Positions 10,448-20,325 of a stretch of DNA of 64,000 nucleotides are shown piece after piece; within the stretch, counting starts at the first letter, position 1, and each line of letters begins with the position of its first letter. The stretch is from Oscheius sp. JU75 (taxonomy: Eukaryota; Nematoda; Chromadorea; Rhabditida; Rhabditidae): contig JASJZC010000001.1 of the NCBI GenBank assembly GCA_037178855.1, forward strand, positions 2,852,001 to 2,916,000. The letters run 5' to 3'. A program made the position numbers and the translations under genes. The notes under the pieces were generated by a model. The model worked only from the letters and a program-made list of their open reading frames with translations. It was not told the origin of the DNA and made no database searches.

Positions 10448-13400
10448 ATGGCTGCAGGTGAGTCCTTTTATATCCCCTTAAATCATAATCACATTCAGCT
10501 GACAACGATCAAGTACAAAGTTGGCTTGCCAAGCAGGATCTAGACAAAATTGGGGCCCATAATCTGGATCCCCTGACCGAGGAGGTTTGTTCCTTCTCCA
10601 AAGATCTTTGTAATTTGTCTCCTAGGTAATCTCCCGACAGGCCACAATCAACATCGGAACAATCGGACACGTAGCTCACGGAAAGTCGACCCTGGTCAAG
10701 GCCATCTCCGGAGTACATACTGTCAAATTCAAGAATGAGCTCGAGAGGAACATTACGATCAAGCTCGGCTACGCCAACGCGAAGATTTATCGCTGTTCCA
10801 ATGAAGAGTGTCCCAGGCCTGGATGCTACAAGTAAGTGTTCTTGTTCTTCCCGAAAAGCCACGGAAATTCAGGTCTGCCGGCTCCTCTACCCCGGACAAG
10901 ATTCCCTGCCTTCGTGAGGGCTGTGGAGGACAGATGACCTGCGTCAGACACGTCTCATTTGTCGACTGTCCCGGTCACGACATCCTCATGGCCACTATGC
11001 TCAACGGAGCAGCTGTCATGGATGCTGCTTTCCTTCTCGTTGCTGGTAAGACCTATTTTCTATCTTTCAGCATAAAAGAAATAACAAGAATCCGGCACTT
11101 AAACCTTTATTTGGTCGCCAAATCCTACCACAATCAATGGTATCACAGGAACTTTTGGATTTCTTCGTAGACGGCAAGAACGAGAGCGCCGCCAGTGCCG
11201 CGGAACACGTTCGAAAGGGCTCCCTTGAACATGGCGCCGATTCCCTCGTTCCTGATGATCTTCTGGGCGCAGTCGAGGGTGTTCTTGTAGAGGACGTCTT
11301 TCCTGCCAGACTGCATCATCATGCGGCGACGCACCGTGTCCCACGGGTAGCTGAGCACTCCGGAGGCGACTGTCACGATCTAAAAACTTAATTAGATGGA
11401 AGAATACGGAGGCAAATACCTGAGCGATGCCCCAAGCAGCGAAGAAGTTGAGCTTCTTGTTGTCCTTAGTGAAAACGTGCTTGGCCGTGTCGAACATTCC
11501 AAAGTAGGCAGCACGGTAGATGATGATGCCCTGGACGGAGACGAAAAATCCACGATAGAGTCCAATCGGTCCGTCAGATTTGACGATCTTGACCAGACAG
11601 TCGGTCAGTCCCTTGAACTCGCGACTGTTGCCTTTTCCGACATCGGCTCCGAGACGCGTACGGGCAAAATCGAGTGGGTAGACGAAGCAGAGCGCGGTGG
11701 CTCCAGCAGCTCCTCCAGAAGCCAAGTTTCCGGCAAAGTACCTCCAGAACTGCTTTTCCTTGTCCAGCCCCTTCTGGAAGATGTTCTTGTAGGTGTCCTT
11801 GAAGGCGAAGTTCAGAGCCTGGGTCGGGAAATAGCGGATGACGTTGGCCAGATTTCCACGCCAGAGAGCCGCAAAACCCTGCTCCTTCGGCACACGGACC
11901 AGTACATCGACGATACCCTTGTAGCGTTTGTCGGCAGGGATGGCCGTCGAAGCGTCCTGGACCTGTAGCAGCAGCTTGACACGTTCGATTGGAGCGACGG
12001 CAGTCTTCGAGACGGCAGCGGCTGTTCCACCAGAGGCCAGATCGATGAAGAACTTCTTGGCGTCGAAGCTTTTTTTGCCCTCAATCTTCTCCTTGGCCTT
12101 GTCCTTCACGGCTACAGTCTTTTCCTTTGCGGCAGCAGCAGCTTCTTTGGTAGCAACGGCGGCTCCCTGGATGGCAGCAGAAGCTCCGACATCCTTAATC
12201 TTGTCTTTGGTTGCACTACCTAGCTGCTTGAACTTGTCGCCAGCAGCAGTAGCCTTCTCCTTAGCAGCGACTCCCATCTCCTTCATTTTGTCCTTTGCGG
12301 CAGCAGCAGCTTCTTTGGTAGCGACAGCGGCTCCCTGGACGGCAGTAGAGGCTCCGATATCCTTGATCTTATCCTGGGTAACACTGCCCAGCTGCTTGAC
12401 CTTGTCGCCGGCAGCAGTAGCCTTCTCCTTGGCAGCGACTCCCATCTCCTTCATCTTGTCCTTCGCGGCTACAGCCTTCTCTTTGACCATTCCGGCAGCA
12501 TCCTTGGTAACAGCAGTGGCTCTCTTATCGCTCATCCTCGTCGAATGGATCTTGCTTGCTCTCGAGAAAATAAATTAATGATGTATTTGCTTTATTTTAC
12601 TCTTTTGTTACAAAACTTTGCAAAATTACACAAAAAAACCGCTTTTTTTTTAAATAGGTGTAGCTTTGAAAATACCTAATTAATCCCATTGCAATTAGAT
12701 AATTGTCGCGAAAAGACCAACGTTTGAACTTTCAGGAAATGAGCCCTGTCCCCAGCCGCAGACTTCCGAGCACTTGGCCGCCGTCGAGATTATGCAGCTA
12801 AAGCATCTTCTGATCCTGCAGAACAAGGTCGACATCATCAAGGAATCGCAGGCCCGCGAGCAGCACGAGCAGATCAGATCCTTCGTCCAGAGCACCGTTG
12901 CCGATCAGGCTCCCATCATCCCGATCTCAGCTCAGCTCAAGTACAACATTGATGTGGGTTTTTTCTTTCTTTTCCATGTAAATGCCACAATTTCAGTTGG
13001 TTTGCGAGTACCTGTGCAAAAAGGTCCCTATTCCTCCTCGCGACTTCACCTCTCCGGCTCGTCTCATCGTCATCCGCTCCTTCGACGTGAATAAGCCTGG
13101 ATCCGAGGTCGAGAACCTCAAAGGAGGCGTGGCCGGAGGCTCCATCCTGCGCGGGATTCTTCGGGTCGGCCAAGAAATCGAGGTCCGCCCGGGAATTGTG
13201 ACGAAGAACGCCGACGGAAAGGTTCAATGTAGGCCCATCTACTCGAAGATTGTCTCGCTCTTTGCCGAACAGAATCATCTTGAATACGCTGTTCCTGGAG
13301 GTTCGTCCTGATTTCCAATTCATTTTTAAATAGTCCGCGTCTTTTGTCAAAAGTTACGGCTCTACAGAATTTTAGCGCAAAGGCAATATATTGGTAAAAG

Positions 13401-14023
13401 ACGTCGTTATGGACCGCACGACCCGGGTTCGATCCCTGTGGGTAACAAACTTTTTCGAAAGGCTATTTTGAGAAGAAGAGCGATAACTAACCTTGTTCCA
13501 GGGGGGATACAAGAAATTCAGGTCTGATCGGAGTAGGAACCCGGATCGATCCGACCCTGTGTCGAGGAGATCGTCTCGTAGGACACATTTTGGGCGCTGT
13601 GGGCACCCTGCCCGACATCTTCACCGACATCGAAGTCAGCTACTTTTTATTGAGGAGACTGCTCGGAGTCCGCACGGAGGCCAACAAGAAGGGAGCCAAG
13701 GTAGCTTTTTCTTTACAAATTCGAGTCTAAAAACCATTTTAGGTCCAAAAACTGTCGAAGGGCGAGGTCCTCATGGTGAATATCGGCTCCTTGACGACTG
13801 GCTGTCGAGTAATTGCTGTCAAGGGAGAGCAGGCCAAAATTGCCCTGAATGAGCCTATTTGCACAGAGGTAGATGCTTTTTTTCCCACCAAAAATACGTT
13901 TAAATTAAGGTGAATGAGAAAATTGCCCTTTCACGCCGTATCGACAAACATTGGAGACTGATCGGCTGGGGAACCATCCGTCGTGGAACGACGATCGAGC
14001 CCCTTCCTGCCGAAACTATCTAA
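10448..14023 (+). CDS. EIF2S3: translation initiation factor eIF2 subunit gamma
   Basis: Start ATG is 10448 and stop TAA 14021-14023. Exon 1 codes only MAA. The GTPase domain shows GHVAHGKST (G1), DCPGHD (G3) and NKVD (G4). Between G1 and G3 lies the zinc-binding insert with four cysteines ([14 protein letters not shown] ... [10 protein letters not shown]). The later exons give the EF-Tu-like domains 2 and 3 and end [14 protein letters not shown]. This is the GTP-binding subunit that delivers Met-tRNAi to the 40S ribosome. All splice junctions I could check are GT-AG with matching phase. Intron 4, after 'LLVAG' near 11045, is about 1.7 kb and contains a complete ADP/ATP carrier gene on the opposite strand. 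The intron near 13301-13520 holds a tRNA-like element. Confidence 0.97.
11143..12535 (-). CDS. ADP/ATP translocase with N-terminal LEA-like repeats
   Basis: The exons are 11420-12535 and 11143-11379, with a 40-nt GT-AG intron, giving 450 aa. Residues from about 157 form a standard mitochondrial carrier: three Px[DE]xx[KR] repeats (PIERVK, PLDFAR, PWDTVR) and the RRRMMM signature of ADP/ATP carriers. It exchanges ADP for ATP across the inner mitochondrial membrane. Residues 1-156 are unusual: a hydrophilic Ala/Lys/Glu/Asp-rich region with two nearly identical 56-residue units (residues 25-80 and 81-136; DNA 12296-12463 and 12128-12295), each containing [20 protein letters not shown]. This resembles group 3 LEA (LEA_4) 11-mer helices. 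Animal carriers of this family normally have no such extension. The whole gene sits antisense in an eIF2 gamma intron. AATAAA lies at 11107-11112 (-). Confidence 0.95.
12128..12463 (-). repeat. two tandem 168-bp coding repeats (LEA-like units)
   Basis: The DNA encoding residues 25-80 and 81-136 of the ADP/ATP carrier gene is duplicated in tandem, exactly in frame, with few substitutions (for example [11 protein letters not shown] against [11 protein letters not shown]). High nucleotide similarity implies a recent duplication or ongoing homogenisation. Confidence 0.9.
13380..13447 (+). repeat. tRNA-like element in eIF2 gamma intron
   Basis: The element has an A-box-like TATTGGTAAAAGACG and a B box GGGTTCGATCCC, followed by TGTGGGTAAC. 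It is closely related to the element at 6003-6077 (-) and lies in an intron, so it is more likely a SINE remnant than a tRNA gene. Confidence 0.55.
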
Positions 14024-14270
14024 AGACTAAAAATTGTTATTTTATTCCATTCCCATACAAAAATCCTTTCGGTTTCCCCTCCGTTTCTCTGGTGTTCTGA
14101 CTCGTATCCCCCTGTCTCTCTATCTAGCTCCCTTGTTTTGTCGACTGGAAACGCCTTCCAGCCTATTGTTGTTATTTGAAAGATTTTCAAACTTTTTTCA
14201 TAACAAAATGGGAGAACAACAGTGAGCAAGGAGATAACAACAAGAGAGCAACATGTGAAATATAGAAGGA

Positions 14271-16767
14271 CTAGTTGGAGATGCCGGGTAGTGTCATGTT
14301 AACGATAAACTGACGGAGATAGTTGATAGTTGGCTGAGTGACGTTGAGCTCCGGAGCACAACTACGCTCCTCGCAGTCGCGGATCCATTGGACGCAGGCC
14401 ATCTCGGTGAACTTTATCGTCTGAAAATGATTGAATCTTTGGTGTTACCAATCACGATCCTCACAAGCGTGTATTTGTTCAAATGTTCAATATGTTCAAA
14501 GCGTGGAGAACTGGTCTCTGGTTCGAGTCAGGACAAGCTTTTTACCAGCTTGGAAATTATGTGGTTCCACACCCTGTTCGTCTTGGAAATCACCAAATTT
14601 TCTCAACAACGCACCTCAGGGATAGCAAGCTCAAAGTATTTGGCCAAGACGACGCGCTCAATGCACGATGTGCAGTCACAGACGTCGTTAAGCAGATTGC
14701 AGCGACTGAGGAAGAGATCCTTGGCGAGGAAGTCTGTGACCTTGGTAATGCCTAGCTCTTTGGCTTCCTTCAGAGCCCTGTAGATGCGATGAACTGGAAA
14801 TTTCTCGACTTTTCAACACGGAGCGAGGAGAAACTGACGATGAAAGATGGTGAAATAGGCTGGCTTGCAGTGCACCTTCCAAGGAACCTTGTTAAAATGG
14901 AGCAGGTTCATGACATCGAGGAACGGTACCAGAGAACGATGGATTTCGAGCTTCTTCTCACCAGCCTGGAACTCCGGGGACTCGAACAGGCGATGGAAGA
15001 AGGGAGAATTCTCAGTCAGTTTCTGAATTTTTTTTTTCCACATTTTCATCAAGAAGCCTACGTTGGATTCGAAATGCATCGTGACAAGGCCGCTGGCACC
15101 TCTGATCTCCAGCGTCACATCCGTGTTGTCCGTCGGCTGGCTGAACATGATCAGTCCGTTTGAGGACATGGGTCCGATGACTGCAATATCTTTTTATACC
15201 AAAAACACTGACAATTTTACGTTTCGAACCACCACGGCCAAACGGATCGCGACGGGGTCGAGCATAGCCGTTGTTTTGGTTATAGAACGAAATTGAAGGA
15301 GAACGTACGTGCATTCTTTCCTGATAGATATGCCTAGGATAGACGATTTTGAGGGAAATAGCATAGTTCATTAATACCTCGGAGGCTGGAAAGAACCCTG
15401 ATAGTCGTTGCTGGTGAAGGGAGGCAGCTGTTGCGGATTGTTGTTGTAGAAATTCGACTGAATGGGACGAGCAGGAGAGAGAGATCTTTGTGGAGGAGCG
15501 CGATCGAGACGAGGGAAGCCGTTTGGAGGTCTTTCGTACGGGGCTCGAGGACTGGGTCTTCTGTAAAATGCAGGTTTTGCACAATCTGAAGGCGCGTAAC
15601 TACAACTATAGCGTCTTAAGCCCCAGCAAGAGCTTCTACGCATACGGCTAGAGCTTTCACAACCTTGTTCATGCTACTTTTTTCACCGAAATTGTTGGAA
15701 ACTCGACTCAGACCACTTTTCGAGAGTGGGGAAGGCAACACGACGTAAATGAGATGTAGGTCTGCACCTGTTAGGAGGATCGTGTCTCCAACTCTCTCTG
15801 CGTTCACTTCTCGGGCCTCTTTCGCGGTCTCTACTGCCGCGTCTCTCCGGAGCTCTCCTGTCACGATCACGATCCCTGCTCCTCGGACTACGCTCTCGGT
15901 CTCGGCTTCTCGCACGACGACTGACAGCTCTGGGGGACTCTCTGCGCGAACGAGGACTTCTGCTACGGCTTCTGCCACGTCTGGGACTGCGACGTCTCTC
16001 TCGGACAGGCGAACGACGAGAAGCTTCCATAAGCGGGAAAGGAGAAGGAGCATCGTAGTGCTGAGGAGAGCAGCGGTCATAAGAAGGACCGTCGCCGAGA
16101 AGGGCAGGACGAAATGATTTCGGCTGTACAAGAAGCCCTCGATCTCCCCAGGGCTTCTCGTAATTGTTCCTAGGTTGGATGCGTCTGCTGTCTTGAGACA
16201 GATGGTACCTGTCATCCGGGTGAACACTCTCTACAGAATATGAGGGATTGTTGTTCTGCCTGTCGGAATAGGGAAGAGGCGAAGTGCAGAGTCCCTCGTT
16301 CGAGTCCGAAGCGAATGTGGCAGTATTTTGACCAGATCGTCGTCCGTCTAAAACAAGGTGTCATTTAGAACCACTGCCAACAGCACCTTCTGCCATCAGT
16401 GCCTCGGCTGTAGCATGATCGACGGCATCCTTCAAGATCTGGTACTCGTTGAAATTGTATGTGTCGAGACGAACAGCGTATTCTTCTATCTGAAACATCT
16501 TTTTCCAGCTAAAATGACAGCTCATGCTGACCGAGGCATCCTTCCAGCAGCCGAGCATGTGATGGGCTGCCAGATAGCTGGTGACGAAGCGAGTTTTGCA
16601 GCGCGGACAAGCATAAAGATGGAATCCGCCTGAGTCTTTTTATTTTAGAGTTCCGAAAAGAAGGCACCTTGATGAAATGAAGCGTGGTGCTCTTGGAACC
16701 TGTAGAAGTCGTATTCTGCGTGGTCATAGGGACACTTTTGACAGAATAATTTCAGTCGGGAGAGCAT
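14271..16767 (-). CDS. RS-rich protein with paired C2H2-like zinc fingers, unidentified
   Basis: Exons on the minus strand: 16668-16770, about 16387-16635, 15768-16347, 15378-15560, 15221-15320, 14820-15180, 14615-14777 and 14271-14420. The first Met is at 16767 but an earlier exon is possible. Near the N terminus lie two zinc-finger-like units, FCQKCPYD...HHASFH and ACPRCKTRF...HHMLGC. Next comes a low-complexity region with dense RS/RD/RR dipeptides (RRGRSRSRSPRSRR), then a Pro/Asn/Gln region (SNFYNNNPQQLPPF). The C terminus has an ordered domain (TLEIRGASGLVTMHFESNVG ... FLAKDLFLSRCNLLNDVCDC). RS domains are typical of pre-mRNA splicing or RNA-binding factors, so a nuclear RNA role is an inference. 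I recognise no family for the C-terminal domain. One 42-nt stretch near 16499-16540 could be read as exon or intron. Confidence 0.7.
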
Positions 16768-17209
16768 ACTCTGGAAATTTGGTTATTATGTGTTGTAGTG
16801 GACATTCAAAAAGGTTGTTTCAGTTTTTCAGGCGATTCGGGAAGATAGAACCCCGTCTTCACGTATACTGATGAATATTTATATAGAGAACAAGCAGAAC
16901 TATTTTGACGGGTTTAAAGTTCGATTTGCTTTGCTACATGCTTGTATTCGTGTCTGCGAAACTTACATTATCTTTTGCTGCAAAAATTTGAAACTTTGAC
17001 ACAGAAAATAACGGGAAAGTGAGGAAAAGTACAGAGAGCGATCACGAGCAATTTTAGGCCAGAATTCTAAAAAGACTGGCGCCGTTCATATACCGTAAAC
17101 AGCCGGGATTTTATATTTTCCTTTGAAAGATTTGTTTTCGAACATCTAGTCTTTTTTCTATCATTTTTCTGGCTTCCATGCCTTTGCGGGTCTCTCCAAT
17201 GAATTCAGC
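16768..17209. other. spacer upstream of RS/zinc-finger gene
   Basis: The stretch is AT-rich with no coding signal I trust. An acceptor (TTTCCAG) at 16771-16777 on the minus strand precedes the first recognised exon of the RS/zinc-finger gene, so either an upstream exon or an SL trans-splice joins there. Confidence 0.35.
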
Positions 17210-17460
17210 ATGAGTGATGTGAAAACTGTAAGAGTCAGCAAGAAACCTGGCTCTAGACAGGCAGTATTTGCCTTTGGAAGCCCACTCTGTAAGTCACTAC
17301 TCTTCTCCCAACTCTTTACTAGGAAGTAGTTCCGTCCGCTTTAATTTCAGTTCAATCTCGGCCACGTCGAGGCGGCTTTGTGCTCGCTGCTAGCCGTTTC
17401 CGGCGCTTACGAGCCGGAGAAATTCTGCCCCGGGCGCTTCACGCCTTCTCCTCGGGGTGA
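17210..17460 (+). CDS. candidate 62-aa basic protein, two exons
   Basis: Exon 1 is 17210-17288 and exon 2 is 17351-17460. The 62-nt intron runs from GTAAGTCA to TTTCAG, and the summed length is divisible by three. The product starts MSDVKTVRVSKKPG and continues FAFGSPLFQSRPRRGG. An acceptor (AATTCAG) sits one base before the ATG, as expected for trans-splicing. The product is basic, has no domain I know, and could be a chance open frame or the 5' part of a longer gene. Confidence 0.3.
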
Positions 17461-20264
17461 AAGAGCCCAAAAAACTCTCAAACTTGATTTCTTTTCCCGC
17501 CTCTCCCAGTCCGTATTATTCACGAGCAACATCATTTGGACAAAGTGCTTCGAGCGAGAGCCGCTGTCCGAACTGACTCGACAAATTATTCAGCGGTGTT
17601 CACTTCCAAACAACTTTAGTAGAACTGCTCTCCCTATTTCGCGCCAGATTTTTCTTCCTCCAGTTTTAACAACTTACCCTTTTGTGTCCCTTATTCAATT
17701 AGAATGTTCTTGAACTTCTTTCTTAGATCTTTTGACCTCGAAAGATCCCAAAATGGATGACAATGCTGATGAATCCACTTCAAACGTATCCAAAGATCTC
17801 TCCAGATGATCCCGACGAACTCTCTGATCTTTTTCTGCGGTTTATCGGCTGGACTAGCTCCAGCTGGCTCATCAGCCCTCTCCAAATTAGGCGAATCTCG
17901 TCTCTTCTTTTGACCAAAACCTCCCACACACCATTTTTCCCAGTTGGACAACGATTAATTCTCCAAAATCGAACAAAGGTCTTTGTCTCCTGCTCTTTTT
18001 GAGCCGAGACGTTTTCGAGAACTTGCAGCTTGATTTAGCCTGTGATGAAGAGAGAACTACATATGAATAATGATCAACGGAAGGCTGTGTGAAAGATTCA
18101 CAAAGCCAGTCTGCGATTGTTAGGCTCCGCGGGGGAGAGATGGGATGACCTAGAGCGAAGAGTCCTGCTTTGTTAGAACATAGAATAGCGAGAAAGGTAC
18201 AGCGTTCTGTTTTGAATTTTTTTTGTTTTGAAACGCATAGGAGTGGGACTAACGATAAGGTAAGTGACGGGATTCAACATGATTTACACAGAAGTAGAGA
18301 AATGTATACTGTAACAGATGATAAACGACTGAAGAGGCCTGGAGGAAAGTCCAAGACTCAGTTCAGACGTGTAGAGTATTGAGACAAACACAAGCAGTAG
18401 AACCGTCGAGAGACAGGGAAGGTGGGAAACAGACTAATGAAGAGAGACGGTCAGAAACCCGATAGATTCTGACAGACAAAAGAACAGTTACAGTGGAGCT
18501 GGATATTCATTAACTGGACTACTGTCTCCTCAATGCTCTCTTGCCTTTTGTCTCTCGAGCATCTACTGTACTCAGCAGAGTTAGATCTACGAGAAAACTC
18601 CTGGTGATCAGTAACACAGTAGCGGGACTCGGAACTTCAAATCATCTGTTCTAAACAACTTCTCGCCTACCTAAAGTGTTCCTCCCTCTAAATTTCAATT
18701 ACTCTCTCCATTGACAGCTCCCCATCTTCCTTGATCCCATATATGATCCCAGTATACTCTCCCAGTGACGTATCGCCGTCTATAACGAGTAAATATCATG
18801 CAGAATAAGTGGGAAGACACTCTTCTTCCTTCCCTTTCTCTCTCTCTCTCTCTCTCTCGACGAGACTTTTTCAAGGACCACCTCTGCGCTTTCAGCCACG
18901 TTGTTTTGACTGTGTTCCTCGTCTCCAAGAAGAGACAACAACTATTCTATTCACTGAAAATTTGTGTGTATTGGTCAAAGGGGTTCCCGGAACGGGACAT
19001 GTTCTCTCACGAGACTCCTCTCCAATGCTCGAAGAAATATGCCAAACTAACGAGGCGGTTAGCAAGCGGGAAAATATCTTTATAACTATAATTTTTGGAA
19101 TGTTTTTGAGAAAGAATAGGCTTTATCGCTCTCTGGACATCCCTCCTGATCACTGACACCTTCCCGTTTGTCTAATTAAAGATTAAATAATCTTTCTCTC
19201 TGGAACAGAAGATCTCATTCCTTGAGAGAGCAAAGATCACCTCTGCAGATACCATTATATTTTGGGAGTATAGACATTCCAATTGAACCTTGAGAATCCG
19301 AGAGATCCCTCTAATTGGTTTCTCAGTTATGAACGGAGAAGGAGAAGAATTTTTGATGCGCTTTGAACTCTTGTTCCTTGTCACTCTAGCGATGGTCATG
19401 TCTCAATATGGCTCCCATGTCGCTACCCTAACACACTGTCTGTCACTGACTTAGTACTTCACTCTGTTCCATCCCTCACTCTAACACATATGATGTCTCT
19501 TTTTCTCTCTGAATATGTCTGTCTGTCCATGCCTATTTTTAGCTTTTTTTTTTTTTTAAAATTTCAGTGTCTGTCATTGTTTACTGTTCATGTCTCTCTC
19601 CCTCTTCACGTCTGGCCATTTCTCTGTTCATGACCCTAATCCTATACCTCGATGCTGTTATCTTCTTCATCAGTTTGTATCGCTGATCCTATCTCTGTCT
19701 CTCCTTCAAAATTTACATAGTTTAGTATATGTTTTTGGGTACTTGGGCAATCTATCTGTTCCTCCCAATAGCTATTCCTCGACTCTGTCCATCTCACTGC
19801 CCGTCTTTTATGTCTTCCTTATCAATCTTTCTGTCATGTATCTGTCATCAGCTCTGTCTCTCTTCATGTTTTCATATACTTGTCAGTAATTAATTGGACT
19901 GCTTGAAGTTTACTGAAGTCCAATATTTTCAGTCCCCCTTCTCCCCCAGCTCTTCTAGTCAAACATTCGTTTCTCATGTAAGTTGATTGTTTTGACAAAA
20001 CACACTCTCCGGCCTCTTCCCGTTTCTCGCCTTCTTCCGTTTTGTGTTGATCCCTACTTCTAGTCCCAGTTCCCTTGCTCATAGACCTCGTCTTAACTCC
20101 GTTCCGACTTGATTTCCTCTTCACATCGACTTGATTTCCCGCCATGTGCGAAGTTAAATTACGACTCGTGCATGTTCCTTTTTATAGATCAACAAACATC
20201 TTTTTCCTTTTGGCCGCATTCTCTGCCGCCAACAAATTTCCAAAAGTGGACTCGGAGATCACCA

Positions 20265-20307
<43 letters not shown>

Positions 20308-20325
20308 GCCATAGAACTCTTCCAG
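17461..20325. other. long intergenic stretch with CT microsatellites
   Basis: Only short, motif-free open frames are present. A (CT)n run lies at 18833-18859 and a longer one (about 18 units) at 20268-20303, directly upstream of the receptor start. A T-run lies at 19545-19557. The 19400-19860 region is pyrimidine-biased, with scattered TCTGTC/ATGTCT words. I see no gene here. Confidence 0.45.
20268..20303 (+). repeat. (CT)n microsatellite
   Basis: An uninterrupted CT dinucleotide run ends 22 bp before the ATG of the nicotinic receptor gene. Because it is a long polypyrimidine tract just ahead of TTCCAG, it could serve as the tract of a trans-splice acceptor. Confidence 0.9.

Noticed and set aside
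11396-11968. 190-codon plus-strand ORF, and a 216-codon ORF at 11928-12578
   Set aside because: Both are antisense shadows of the ADP/ATP carrier exon, whose codon bias leaves the opposite strand open.
15616-16227. 203-codon minus-strand ORF and 122-codon plus-strand ORF at 15749-16117
   Set aside because: Both overlap the RS-rich exon in other frames and have the low-complexity composition expected of its shadows.
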